Shown here: positions 31,590 to 42,219 of the stretch, piece after piece
How positions within the stretch are numbered: position 1 is the first letter of the stretch
Layout: each line of letters opens with the position of its first letter
NCBI GenBank assembly: GCA_035079385.1
Contig: JAVHKY010000016.1
Location: 6,743,501-6,807,500, forward strand
From: Aspidiotus rigidus
Taxonomy: Eukaryota; Arthropoda; Insecta; Hemiptera; Diaspididae
Length of the DNA: 64,000 nucleotides
Direction of reading: 5' to 3'
Translations under genes and position numbers: made by a program
The notes under the pieces: generated by a model
The model's database searches: none
What the model was told of the DNA's origin: nothing
What the model saw: only the letters and a program-made list of their open reading frames with translations

Positions 31590-31790
31590 CATAGGCGTCG
31601 ACTTCGTGGGGGCATGACACTTTTTGCCCCCCCCCCCCAATAATTTGGTCGAAAAAAAAATTATCTAGTGAATTGTACCAGGAATTTGGTAGGGCGGGGG
31701 AAAGACTGGAAGGGGCGGGAGCAAAAAAATTTTTTCCGCGCTTCGCGCGCTTCGATGCCCCCCAATAATTTTTCGAAGTCGGCGCCTCTG
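31590..31790. mobile_element. hAT MITE, 201 bp, with perfect 8-bp target duplication
   Basis: TAATTAGT lies on both sides (31582-31589 and 31791-31798). Termini CATAGGCGTCGACTTCG and, inverted, CAGAGGCGCCGACTTCG. The interior has C-runs and GCGCTTCGCGCGCTTCG. Size, 8-bp duplication and CAGAGGCG end identify hAT. A related fragment (GGCGCTCGAAGCGCGG) occurs at 37347-37450. Confidence 0.88.
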
Positions 31791-31798
31791 TAATTAGT

Positions 31799-32383
31799 CT
31801 CGACATCCTCTCCTCCCTTTTTTTGATAGTAAATTTGTTTGATTGTTTTAAATTTTTTGATAGTAAATTTGTTTGATTGTTTTAAATTTTAACCGTGATT
31901 CCAATATTTTTCAATTGAAGCCTTTCATTTTACCTTTTTAAAACTTTTTCTTTCTAAACATTTTGAATCCATTATTTTGTTTTTATCTCGACCGTTCCTT
32001 GACCAAAATTTCTCGTTATTTTATTTTTTTTTCAGTGTTTTAGTTTTTGGATTTTAATAATAATTTTTTAATAATATTTTTTTTTCGTGTATTTTATGAG
32101 TTTCGAGTTTTTATATCTTAATATATAGTGATTTCGAGACTATCTTTGTTTTTGTTACGTGCCTATGTGCCATCCAACCCTCAATTAGGTAGACTCGATA
32201 CGAGAACTGGTAGGAGCCGTCAGGTTGACCTCATTCCTGCTATGTTGAACTAAAATATACCTCATTTAAAACGCATACAATCAACTAGACTGGAACTCAA
32301 AAATCGGTTCAATTAGTTGATTCACTCAGTTGATTGATTTTTCAGTCAAAATGTAATTTTAAGATAATTGAAAGAAAACCAAA
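31799..32383. other. Intron: AT-rich, nothing seen
   Basis: T-rich sequence with a local 41-bp tandem duplication near 31818-31885 (TTTTTTGATAGTAAATTTG). No gene. Confidence 0.5.
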
Positions 32384-32488
32384 ATAGTAATATAGATACT
32401 ATAATGTGTTTAATTACGAGTATTTTGGGTTCTTCATAATATACAGTTTGCAGGTATATAATTTTTTCTCTTTCTCGGTCTTCTTTAG

Positions 32489-32528
32489 GAAATGAACTCA
32501 CTCATAGTAAAACGTGAGGACCAGAACA
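32489..32528 (+). CDS. Exon 4b (40 nt, alternative to exon 4a)
   Basis: Acceptor TCGGTCTTCTTTAG, donor GTAAGT at 32529. Reads EMNSLIVKREDQN, phase 0 to 1, aligned with exon 4a but with one KREDQ unit instead of two. The splice sites are intact and changes in the exon keep the reading frame, which argues for retained function. Confidence 0.52.
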
Positions 32529-32750
32529 GTAAGTAAAAAAAAAATACTTTCTATAGTTCATCGGATGGTCTGACTTTGTATATGTGTCCAATTTATACAG
32601 TGGCGTCCAAGTTCTACAGTCTAACGTCTAATTTTGGCGTCTAGGATCAAGGATTGCACTCATTGAGCATGTACAAAAATTACGGCTTCCTTAAGGAACT
32701 TAAACGAGGAACGTAGGGAATCTGTTCTATGGGTTGAAAGATTGCATTGA

Positions 32751-35339
32751 AAACTTCTACATATACACGAAACAACGATCCTCTTGAGAGTGTAATTAAA
32801 TCAAGTAGTGGGATTAAGTACATGAAGATAATCAGATCAATGTTGTTGAAATATAATATGATAAAATCAACCTTGCCATTAAGATCTGACCCTGAGCTCG
32901 ATGATGCAAAAGAAGTAGGATCAGGATTGAAAAAAATTTTCTTCTTACATACATACTCATAACTCATTAAGAGAGTAACTCCCACTCTTTGTATTAAATA
33001 CTAATTACCTATCAATTAAGTCAAATATTTGTAGAATCAATAGTAAAACTCAGTTTATGAAGCCTATCATCATGACGTCACATCATCTGATAGCAGAGTA
33101 AGGAAACCTAAATTTATTTTATTTGATCAAAAATAATGAATTTTTTCAACTGTGTTTATTTATTATTATTTGGAACGATGTTAAGAATTGTCATCAATAA
33201 AGACCATCGAAGTACGCAATTGCAGACGGAAAAACGTGCCTTAGCGGCAAAATGTTTGTTTCTAGGACGAGAAAAAACAACTTTTAATTTAAAAAAAAAA
33301 TAAGAAAAAAAAAAAAAAAGAAATTGAAAAACAGCAATTGAAAATAATATTTCCATCTCCTGAGATACTTCAAAAAGCTGTCCCAATAAAAATAATACTC
33401 CTACCTCCCGAGATACCTCAAATCGGCGTAATACCTCCTTTTTTTAGTTAGAAATATCAATAAAACTTCATCTTCATCTTTCCACCTACAACAATAAAAT
33501 AAATGGTGAATTTCTTATCAACTAATAGGTTTATTGATTATCAAATTTTATAAATTTCTAAACAGACACTGCGTGTAATACCTTCCTTTTCCAATGAGAA
33601 AAGTCGGCAAAAAAACGCGCGCACTGTGGTCTGGAAATTAGATTTGCGTCTTCCTATTCAAGCACTTTTAAAAGAGCTTAATAATTACTTCTCCCTAAAT
33701 GTCAATGTTCGTCTCATATTGGTCTAGTATACTGTATATTAGTCTGAAAGGCTCAATTCTTTATCTCCAATTCCTGACATCACTTATTGCTATCACCAGA
33801 CGCTCTTCTTTTCATCCGCTCATAGACTGTAGTCACGCTCTCATCACCAGCTTCTATGCAAATTCCATCCCAATATTCCTTAACTGGGAATCTAGTTACA
33901 AGGACATCCGGAAAAAAAAATGGACAAAATCTATATTGAAGCCAAACAAGCAACCAACGACCCATTAGTCAACCCTTCATTCTTTCCCTCACGTTCCGAC
34001 CTTTCCAAACATATTGAAAAATTAATAATATACCACTCGAGCCTGGTTTACTTATAAGTCTAACCTCAAATCTCACTCAAAGAAACCATTCCAAATTAAA
34101 AATAATATTTCCATATCCTGAGACACCTGTAATCAAAACTACTGACAATTACATATACACAAAAAAATGATCTACAAATCAATAATAAATTAAGAATGAA
34201 GTCTCGCAGTATATTTGATGAACACTAAAAAATTGTACTCATTCATAGATGTATGGATTTTGAAACTCAAAGTTTTTACTATTGAATTTGACTAATAATA
34301 AAAAAAAAACAGCTTAACAAAAAAAATAAAAATAAATAAATATTCTTCATGACAATTAGTACTGAAAACAAGGGGATAAGAGAATCCCCTTCTCATCACG
34401 TAAGCAGCTACAAGTGTTTCAAATATTTAATAGTGAGTCCAAAAAATTGATTACATCTCAAGAACTACTCATTCAATCGTCAAAAAAATTGCAGGTGTAC
34501 ATCTCTAGCTATCTTCGTTCCACCTATTTTTATCAACTTCTCTAACACTAAAAAACGGAATTTATGTAATAATATTCAGCAAAATTATTGTAAAACCAAC
34601 TTAACCCGAGTTGATGACCCGTTCTGTGTAGTGGAATAGCTCGTTAATAATTGAAAAAAAAAAAAAGTATAACACTATAATCTGCCCAAGTTTCAAAACA
34701 ATCCATTCAGTAGTTTTACAGGAGTTCCGCGGATAAAAATGTTGATAAGTAAACTATAAGGAAACCTGAACGGACGGGTGTAATACTTCCATTTTCCCAC
34801 GAGAAAAGTCGGTAAAATTGGACAAAGTACAAAATAGGAAAATATTACTCATAAATATAAAGGTAAAAAAATTATGTTTAAATCTCAGTTTGACTCGTCC
34901 TCCAAGACCCGTGAAAGCAGACTTGAGGAAACAAAAATAATTGTAGGGTACCGATACGCTGGTATACCGTGCACCGCGTGGCGCGACGCGTAACCGTGTA
35001 TGTGCCCGACTTGCGTGTTATTTTATATGCTTCCACTTTGTTGCGTCGATTGTAGTTTAGCGGTCAGTCTCAGCGAAAAAATAAAGAGAACCTTTTTCGT
35101 GTAAAATTATACGGGGGTTATTTTTTTACTGAGGTATTTTTCTCCTATTCCCAACCGTTCTTAAGATATTAGCAAAATCCTGATTTTTCAGCGCTATTTT
35201 GCCCTTCTCCAGCCCCCTAAGGGAAATTTTGAGTGGCACGCCTTCTGAAAATGTTCTCTACACTCATAACTATTACAATACTAAATATCAATGTACAACT
35301 AAATTTTGCAGTATTCCATCATGTTTTGTCAGTAACTGC
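32751..35339. other. Intron: old repeats, no gene seen
   Basis: Three diverged copies of a GTAATACCTxCxTTTT...AAAAGTCGG repeat (33425, 33575, 34780), several A-runs, one TGACGTCA near 33073, and a GC-rich patch near 34960-35010. No domain recognised. Confidence 0.5.
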
Positions 35340-35600
35340 TATACTTGAATAAGAAATCTGCGTCAGGAAATGGTCTTTCGAAAGAATTGATGTTAAAAAA
35401 AAAAAAAAGTCCGTTGAGCAATTTTTATATACTATTTTATGCAAAAAAGTTGGGTATTCCTCATTTTCGAGGTGTTTTTATGCGAGATAAACTACCTAGA
35501 ACAGGTCCACGTAAAAATGAATCAGGTGTTATGAATATATGGATTCAAGCATTGGTGATGGTACACATTGCGGGTAGCGTACAGAAAGATGGGATCAACA
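35340..35600 (+). pseudogene. Polinton/Maverick cysteine protease fragment
   Basis: LSNFYILFYAKKLGIPHFRG and VFMRDKLPRTGPRKNESGVM match the start of the adenovirus-type protease carried by Polintons. After a one-base shift, DSSIGDGTHC carries the expected catalytic-His region. It breaks off there. It converges on and overlaps the polymerase fragment on the other strand. Confidence 0.65.
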
Positions 35601-36098
35601 GTACAGTTTGATCAAACCATTTCTTTAGATTTTTGCAGTGACATCTTTTTAGATTTTTAGCTAATTCACATAGTGAACTTGGCAAGAATTTATATGAATC
35701 TAAGAATCTAAGCTCAATTTTACTAAATATGACTTCATTTTTGGGATTCCTAAACCCTCCATCGTATTTTACAATTTTTGAAAATGATATATATTTTTCT
35801 TCATTATTTGGAATTAGCGTAATATCATTATAATCATCTCCAATTTCTTTAACAATTAAATGAGCATTGTATCCTGAGAAATTATGAAAATGAATAGGAA
35901 TAAATCTAGGAACCTTATAATTAAGATGACAAACACTATGAGCTGCTCCTCTAAATTCTCCAGTTAAATGATCATGATCTCGAACTTTCATTTTATTCAC
36001 AAATTCGTTACTGTACTCAAATTTTATTTCTTTTACCCAGTTTGAAAGGTTTGTATTTAGTTCTTCTTTCTTTTCAAGATTAAGTAGGTATATTTCCT
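35545..36098 (-). pseudogene. Polinton/Maverick protein-primed DNA polymerase B fragment
   Basis: VRDHDHLTGEFRGAAHSVCH then VPRFIPIHFHNFSGYNAHL are hallmark sequences of the Polinton DNA polymerase, the second lying in the 3'-5' exonuclease region. The frame opens after a TAG near 36098 and degenerates after about 35650. No polymerase catalytic motifs and no element termini are present. Confidence 0.82.
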
Positions 36099-36100
36099 AT

Positions 36101-36761
36101 TCTTTACAAATACTACTGTTGGTTCTGTACACATGCGACATTTTTTTTTTTTTCTCTCATATACATAGCTACAGTCTTATATACAAAGAGAGATCACATG
36201 TTGTTCTTCGTTATTCAGTCGTATAACTAACAAAAAAGTTAGGTATTGGTTATTTTTTATTCAGTTATTTGAATAAAAAATGTCCAACTCTGACCCGTAC
36301 ACCGTCCCAGCTAAACTAAGAGACTCGTAATAGTATACGATAAACTGTGCATGCAGGAAGCACATGTTCTTTCTATCGTCTACGTACCTATAGTTATTCC
36401 TTCACTCCTCGCCTACGAGTAAAATTATTAGCAACTATTTGATTTTACGAAAACCGAATTTTCCATTATGATATCTGATCGGTTACATCGATAATAGCCT
36501 ATTTCCATTGATATCATTTATCACGGAGTAAGATATGGTATTTAAATTTTATTATAAACACTGAACGCGCAAATAGATTTACGTGCTAGAACCAATTTGT
36601 AACTGCGATTCGTAGACGAACGTACCTATAATTTTTTGCTGCTTTTTGGTCTTATTTTGCAGTAAGTATCTTAAAACGTTTTGAATGAGCGAGCGTGAAC
36701 TTTCTGAGTGACCTATGAGCTACCTACGTTGACACTAATATCTCTTTGTCTTATTTTACAG
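36101..36761. other. Intron: nothing recognised until exon 5
   Basis: 36640-36850 contains three tandem units of roughly 100 bp, each with a TCTTATTTTxCAG acceptor-like stretch. The last two precede predicted exons. The first (near 36650) has acceptor and donor fused (CAGTAAGTA) with no exon between. Confidence 0.5.
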
Positions 36762-36797
36762 TCGACAGCACAGTTTCCAGCAATGATGCCATTTTGA
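36762..36797 (+). CDS. Optional microexon 5 (36 nt)
   Basis: Acceptor TGTCTTATTTTACAG, donor GTGAGC. Phase 1 to 1, so it can be included or skipped without frame change. It reads DSTVSSNDAIL, similar to the start of the next exon (DTTVSQSTK), so it arose by tandem duplication of the exon 6 acceptor region. Confidence 0.45.
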   Translation, partial: STAQFPAMMPF

Positions 36798-36849
36798 GTG
36801 AGCTACAAGCTACGTGTATAATACATTGGTTTTCTTTATTATTTTACAG

Positions 36850-36998
36850 TTGATACCACGGTTAGCCAATCAACCAAGAATGGAGAAGAGACACTACTCC
36901 ATAGGTGTTTACAAACAGAAGGTTTCCAAGGCAAAGATTTGGAAGAGCTGACTGCTGGACAACGGGGACGAGTTGTCGGTTGTATGAACAAAGAACAT
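36850..36998 (+). CDS. Exon 6 (X-type repeat, first copy)
   Basis: Acceptor TTTCTTTATTATTTTACAG, donor GTAAGT at 36999, phase 1 to 0. Core: EETLLHRCLQTEGFQGKDLE and ELTAGQRGRVVGCMNKEH. It aligns with exon 8 through E-x-L-x3-C, L-T, Q-G-x-V-x-G-x-M and the acidic pair before L-T. The two Cys are 25 residues apart, faintly like an odorant-binding-protein helix pair, but too short to claim. Confidence 0.55.
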
Positions 36999-37230
36999 GT
37001 AAGTGTACTGATTTTTAAAAGTCAAATTCAAATTACTTGGTGTTGAATGATAAGTACGCGAGTAAATTGAGTACCGGTAGTTAACATTGAAGCTTATTTA
37101 GAGGAGGTGGAATGAGTGTGAGCTCGCAAGTTTATTGTTTTCTACACCGCGCGAATGGGTATATATTAAACTCTTTATAGATTCAGTTCAGAGGTCCAAT
37201 CCAAATTATACATTGTTTGACTCATTAGAG

Positions 37231-37333
37231 GAGATAATGATAGACATTTGTCTTAATTTAAATGCAAAGAGGAGAGATTGGGTAGAAAGAGAGAAATTTA
37301 GAGCTGTACTGACACTGGACTTACAGCTAAATG
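37231..37333 (+). CDS. Exon 7 (Y-type repeat, first copy)
   Basis: Acceptor TTTGACTCATTAGAG, weak donor GTGAAT at 37334, phase 0 to 1. Reads EIMIDICLNLNAKRRDWVER then EKFRAVLTLDLQLN. The second copy at 37595 is nearly the same, so protein-level conservation supports coding. The intron to the next exon is 119 bp and contains hAT-like sequence. Confidence 0.48.
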
Positions 37334-37452
37334 GTGAATGGGGGCAGGGTTGCCGACTCTGCCGCGAAATATTATCGACCCAAAGGCGCTCGAAGCGCGG
37401 AAAACATTTTTTGTCCCTCCCCTCCGAATTTCTAGAACAATATGGGTATCAG

Positions 37453-37562
37453 AATCATTATCGAAAACTTGCATTCAGGAAGTGTGTGAGGAGAAGAAGA
37501 AATTTGATGATTTGACTCCGTTTGAACAAGGAGAAGTCATTGGCAAGATGGACATGAAATAT
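37453..37562 (+). CDS. Exon 8 (X-type repeat, second copy)
   Basis: Acceptor GGGTATCAG, donor GTAAGC at 37563, phase 1 to 0. Reads ESLSKTCIQEVCEEKKKFDD then LTPFEQGEVIGKMDMKY, homologous to exon 6. Its phase 0 end fits directly to exon 9 at 40437. Confidence 0.5.
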
Positions 37563-37594
37563 GTAAGCAACCAACTTCAGTGGGCTCTGTGGAG

Positions 37595-37697
37595 GAGACA
37601 ATGATAGACATTCGCTCCAATTTAGATGCAAAGAGCACAGATTGGGGAGAAAAAGAGAAATTTAGAGCTGTACTGACACTGGATTTACAGCTAAATG
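37595..37697 (+). pseudogene. Y-type repeat, second copy (probably unused)
   Basis: Near copy of exon 7 (ETMIDIRSNLDAKSTDW and EKFRAVLTLDLQLN). Only 32 bases separate it from exon 8, too short for an intron. Its phase 1 end has no compatible X exon downstream before 40437, so I leave it out of the model. It could be used after exon 6 if a further X exon was missed. Confidence 0.45.
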
Positions 37698-37802
37698 GTG
37701 AATGGGGGCATAAATTTTCTACATCTGTCAGTTCAAACGAATATTTCGCCTCTCTCTTTTCGTTCTCGGGAAAAGTAACTACGTGTGTGTACTGTGAAAG
37801 TC

Positions 37803-37943
<141 letters not shown>

Positions 37944-37948
37944 TGATG

Positions 37949-38966
37949 TTCGGAGGCTAGCTGGAATGCGCGCTGCCCGAAAAAAGATATTCTGTTCAGC
38001 GCTGATCAACCGTCCTTATCTAGCAACATACAAAAGAGTACGAAACACGAAAGAGTACGAAACACGAACAGAGCACGAAGAGTGAGCCCAAACGACGAGC
38101 AACAACGAGCCGAACAGCTGACGAACAGCAAAGAGCGGAGTTGTGGTAGAGCGAGAGAAAACATATTCTGTTCAACGCAGTTCGGATGTCCTTGTCTCGC
38201 ACCTAGTAGACTGAGAGAAAATATGTTCTGTACATCGCTACTGAATGTCTTCGTCTTGCGTGTATTATGCAGTATGAGCGAGAGAAAACATATTCTGTTA
38301 TTAGGCAGTCAGGCAGTTTGAATGTCTCTGTCTCGCACGTGGTAGAGTGAAAGAAAATATGTTCCGTTCAACGCGACGAAAGTCTTCCTCTAGCTGCTGG
38401 TTTTCCGAAAGGAACGAAGAGCGAACAATTACATCGGGTCGCGTTTGGCAATGACAAAATTATTTAAAGTAGTAAAAGAATAATTTACGTGCTATCATGG
38501 CTACTTATAAAAAAATGATTATGGTGGACAGTTTAAGGTGGAAATTTAAATCGGGAATAACGCCGTTCATTTCTCATCAAATTAACCTTAAAATTAGCGA
38601 ACAAGAGAAATTTATTTTTAATTAATTTATGGTGAGACGCACTTGAATACAAGACGCACCTCACTATTGGATCTTTAAATCTGGGTAAAAAAATTCGTTT
38701 TCTTTCAAAAAGAATAGTAGGTATTTTGCAGAAGAAAATCACCTTCCTTTCATCGAGCATTTCAGATGCGTTTGTGGCCTTCCAATGACTTCACTCAACC
38801 CGGCTAACTTATAAACGCACCACTCAATTCTACAAATTCATAATATAATTCACCAACAAATTCCGTTTGGTCGCTATTCAATTCCACCAATACCGTACCT
38901 AATCTAACTTGTAAAATAAGATTGTAACGCCGAGCAAATAACCCTTGTGCAGTTTATAATGGTCGT

Positions 38967-38997
<31 letters not shown>

Positions 38998-40090
38998 TTG
39001 TGACATTAATACACTCCATTTTCACACTATTTTTGAATTTTTCATTACCTAAATGTTCATCTTTTCCCTTCAACGTCAATATACACTCAATTCATATCTT
39101 TTTACTGTTTTTAAAAATTGTACATACCGGTACCCATGAAACTTCGTGGCCTTTCCAAATTCTTGCCGGAGTCCACACTGTGCGCACCTTCGAACCATTT
39201 TCCTTATTTCTACAATCTGATTTTTCTAAAACCGGTACTTGTAAAAATTTTCTTATTCCGATTTCACTGTCTCATTCTCACTGCTTTCGTATGGGTCTCT
39301 CCCTAAATCGATGGAAATATTTAATAGGCTAACAAAGTTTTGATAATTCACTGCTTACCTACGCATGCCACTTCCTAAATCAATACAAATCTTTAGAAAC
39401 AAATTATCAATAATTCAATCATACTTTCAATCACGCAAATACCATTGAAAACGATTGCGAAAACACTGCAGTATTCTTTCTCAATCGATCAGTTAAAAAT
39501 TTTTTAAAACGAATTTTCAATAATTCTATCATACCTACTTTCACTCACGCGAATACCACCAAAAACGATTACGCTTTTTAACTCAGGTTAGAAATTTTTA
39601 AGAACGAATTTTTAAAAGGTAGGCCTACCTAATTCTGATACTGTCACTCACGCAAATATGTACGAATATTAAAAAAAAAATTCGAGCAGCCAAAAACCAA
39701 TTCACTGGCCAAAAACGCTACAGTATTCTTTCTATAAATCGAAGCTAGGTACGTATTGAAAATACTGGGAAGAATGACGGAAGTCCGAAACGACTGATCT
39801 GATACTCTCGCTTTCGCGTCAAACATACGAGTAGGCTTATGTTTGAAGGTTAACAACCCCGATTACTCAGCCTTTACTTGGTTTTGAGCAGTTGTTACAA
39901 AGGGTTACAAACTGCCACGAACGGTTACAAACTGCCACGAAGGGTTACAAACTGCCATGTAGGTGGCTCGTCGATTAGACAAGGACTTCCCTAGCTCTGA
40001 ACGGAATATCTTCTTTCTCTGTCGTCGTTTCACGTTCGGTGTACACGTTATATGGGCAGTGCGCATTCCAGCTAGCCTCGGAACGCGAAT
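37949..40090. mobile_element. Non-autonomous element with long inverted ends
   Basis: The left end GTTCGGAGGCTAGCTGGAAT is matched, inverted, by GCATTCCAGCTAGCCTCGG ending near 40085. Homology runs inward for over 100 bp (AAGATATTCTGTTCA against its complement near 40005). The interior has diverged repeats with GAGAGAAAACATATTCTGTT (38150-38380), an A-run (about 38970-38993), and a 21-bp triplicate GGTTACAAACTGCCACGAA (39903-39957). No transposase and no clear target duplication. Confidence 0.55.
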
Positions 40091-40099
40091 TGAGTTCAC

Positions 40100-40395
40100 T
40101 GGGTTCAGCATTGCTCATGGAATATGTGGTTCAGCATTGTTTATGGAATATGTGGTTCAGTATTGCTTATGGAATATATGGTTCAGTTTTGTTCATGGAA
40201 TATGTGGTTCAACATTGTTTATGGAATATGTGGTTCAGCATAGTTTATGGAATATGTGGTTCAGCATTGTTTATGGAATATGTGGTTCAGTATTGCTTAT
40301 CGAATAAATGGTTCAGTATTGCTTATGGAATATGTGGTTCAGCATTGTTTATGGAATATGTGGTTCAGCATTGCATATGGAATATGTGGTTTGAA
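40100..40395. repeat. 26-bp minisatellite, about 11 units
   Basis: Unit TATGGAATATGTGGTTCAGC plus ATTGTT, diverged 5-15% between units. It ends 40 bp before the exon 9 acceptor. Because 26 is not a multiple of three the overlapping ORFs have no coding meaning. Confidence 0.93.
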
Positions 40396-40436
40396 AGAGT
40401 AGCTTCACGACGTATTTTTTCCCGATGAGTTGTGAG

Positions 40437-40517
40437 GGTAAAGTAGAGGCACGTCTTGAAAAGGAAGAAAAAGTGGCTGCCAAGGGCATAGAATTAGGAG
40501 CGGTAAAGACCCAAAAA
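40437..40517 (+). CDS. Exon 9 (81 nt)
   Basis: Reads GKVEARLEKEEKVAAKGIEL then GAVKTQK, highly charged and probably helical. Donor GTAAGT at 40518, phase 0. The acceptor is ambiguous: AG at 40435-40436 gives phase 0 and fits exon 8, while AG at 40428-40429 behind the better T-tract gives phase 2, for which I see no partner. Confidence 0.5.
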
Positions 40518-40809
40518 GTAAGTCATAATTTTTTTCTTGCAACCTGAAAGGGTAAGATAAACTTTTGGGAGGGTCCAAATATTTCAGTGAATAGTTCATT
40601 CAAACTCGTTATGCTCCTTAAAATTTCTCGCAATTTTTTTTTTCATTCGAAAAAGTAGCTGTGCGAATATCGCACGTGTTTTTGCCGATGAGAATTTTTT
40701 GGGACAAGATAGCCGTGAGCCTATTTTCTGTCCTCGAATCTCAGAAAAATTTTGATTTTAACCCCTGCGTACTATTATTTATAATAATTTCCATATTAAA
40801 TTTTTTTAG

Positions 40810-41240
40810 AACTTGATGGCTATACCAATGCAAGTCCTTCAAGTGAGGGATGCAATCGAAAAAAGAATAAATTGGATATACGGTGAAACTAAACCCGCGG
40901 AAAAAAGTTACATGGTAGCTCTTGAAGATGCACTTACTTCGAACGAGAAAATCATTACTTCCAACTTAAGGATAAAGGAATTTCGTTTGATGATAGAAGG
41001 GGCAGGTTTTGAAGATATGGAAAGTTTCGTAACTATAATGAAAGTTCTGTATAAAGATTTTAGCTTTGGGCAAGCCCATAAAATAACAGGAAGTAACACC
41101 AAACTCCCCTCTCATGAAGATGTAGAAAGGATCTCAAAAATTTTAGAAGCTGCAGGTGCTCCTCTGATCTCACCAAATATCAAGGCATTACAAGCATTTC
41201 TAAAGCCGTGCAAAGAAATGCGCCTTAGAGCACCCGGTAG
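40810..41240 (+). CDS. Exon 10, main exon of the secreted protein
   Basis: The longest host exon. Acceptor TTAAATTTTTTTAG, phase 0. It begins NLMAIPMQVLQVRDAIEK. Later parts include KEFRLMIEGAGFEDMESFV and PSHEDVERISKILEAAGAPL, then KALQAFLKPCKEMRLRAPG. It is mostly helical in look, with one Cys. Donor GTACTC at 41241 leaves phase 2. A second GT at 41237 would give phase 1 and runs into a stop in the next exon. I recognise no family. The open frame continues into a (CTT)n microsatellite, which is intronic. Confidence 0.62.
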
Positions 41241-41282
41241 GTACTCAGTATTACACCATCTTCCATCGTTTATGTCCCCTAT

Positions 41283-41298
41283 TCTTCTTCTTCTTCTT

Positions 41299-41330
<32 letters not shown>
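41283..41330. repeat. (CTT)n microsatellite
   Basis: About 16 CTT units in the intron after exon 10. Confidence 0.95.
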
Positions 41331-41533
41331 AAATTCATTACTAGGTACTTACCTTTGCACAAAAAATCATCAATTTTTCTTCATTATTATTATTATAATG
41401 CAAATAGGTAGCCTAATGTATTATTATACAAATATAATGTTGCATGAAAAATAGATGAAAAAACTTGTTTAATAGGTATTTGTACCCAATAATAAGTATA
41501 ATTATAATTATTTTAGTAGGTACCTGATTTTAG

Positions 41534-41672
41534 TACTCATGACAAGATTCAAATTGTTAAAATTTTTGTTGAAGGGGATGACCTACGCTGCCTAATATTT
41601 AAAGCAGCACATCCACGCCATGCGAAACAGTTCAAGCCAGAAGCAAACATTTCAAAGGAAGATATTTTCCGT
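41534..41672 (+). CDS. Exon 11
   Basis: Acceptor CCTGATTTTAG. The first base completes a Ser codon (phase 2 to 0). Reads THDKIQIVKIFVEGDDLRCL then IFKAAHPRHAKQFKPEANIS. Donor GTAATT at 41673 keeps codon phase with exon 12. The region reads as coherent protein in one frame only. Confidence 0.58.
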
Positions 41673-41761
41673 GTAATTTGCATATTCCATACTTTCATAC
41701 TTACGTGAATCTTACTCATATTTGAGTTATTGGTATACGTGAAATAACTTTGTCGTTATAG

Positions 41762-41875
41762 GCGTTCCCTGAAATTAAGCCACTCCGGGCAGCATGGGTA
41801 TCATATGCAGACAAAAAGCAAGAGGAAGTAAAGGAAGTAAAGGAAGTAAAGGAAGTACGGGTATATATAATTCAG
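41762..41875 (+). CDS. Exon 12 (3' end uncertain)
   Basis: Acceptor TTTGTCGTTATAG, phase 0. Reads AFPEIKPLRAAWVSYADKKQ followed by a short EVK tandem repeat. Three possible donors all give phase 0: 41861 (GTATAT), 41876 (GTGGAA, preceded by CAG, preferred) and 41921 (GTATGA). The EVK repeat may vary between alleles. Confidence 0.55.
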
Positions 41876-42014
41876 GTGGAATTTGAAACGGCAAGAAATG
41901 CCTCGAATGGATTTCATAATGTATGACAATGAACCAACTCATTGACAATGCGTTTTTTCTTTTTTGTTGAGTGCATCCTCAAAAGTATGAATAATATCAC
42001 ACAATTTGTTTCAG

Positions 42015-42197
42015 AATCATGGGTGGTTTAAAACATTTAAAGTAAGACCCGAACAAAGTCCATGCTATGATAAGTTCAGTGCAGATGTAGACATTGAAGA
42101 AATCGCGAGTCCTGGTGACACCGTCACTGACCCAGGTCAGGTGGTGACACCGTCGTCAACCAAAATGGTACAACCAACTCCATCGACTGAAATCTAG
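42015..42197 (+). CDS. Terminal exon 13
   Basis: Acceptor CACAATTTGTTTCAG. Reads NHGWFKTFKVRPEQSPCYDK, then an acidic stretch and a Pro/Thr/Ser-rich tail with two copies of a GD/GQ-V-TP motif, ending PTPSTEI and TAG. The Pro/Thr tail would suit O-glycosylation of a secreted protein, which is inference. The stop lies 23 bases before the CACTA terminus, so the 3' UTR must be very short or lie inside the transposon. Confidence 0.6.
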   Translation, partial: NHGWFKTFKVRPEQSPCYDKFSADVDIEEIASPGDTVTDPGQVVTPSSTKMVQPTPSTEI

Positions 42198-42219
42198 ACG
42201 TTCATGTCACAAGTATACA

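Noticed and set aside
36640..36665. CAGTAAGTA near 36650 as a recursive splice site
   Set aside because: Recursive sites need AG followed by a regenerated GT. Here acceptor and donor share one G, so no donor is rebuilt.
36850..37562. Assignment of the X/Y exons to gall-aphid BICYCLE proteins or odorant-binding proteins
   Set aside because: No paired Cys-Tyr-Cys motif, and only two Cys in one X copy. The resemblance is limited to exon organisation and helix-like spacing.
40100..40395. 26-bp repeats as a CRISPR array
   Set aside because: No spacers, directly adjacent diverged units, eukaryotic context.
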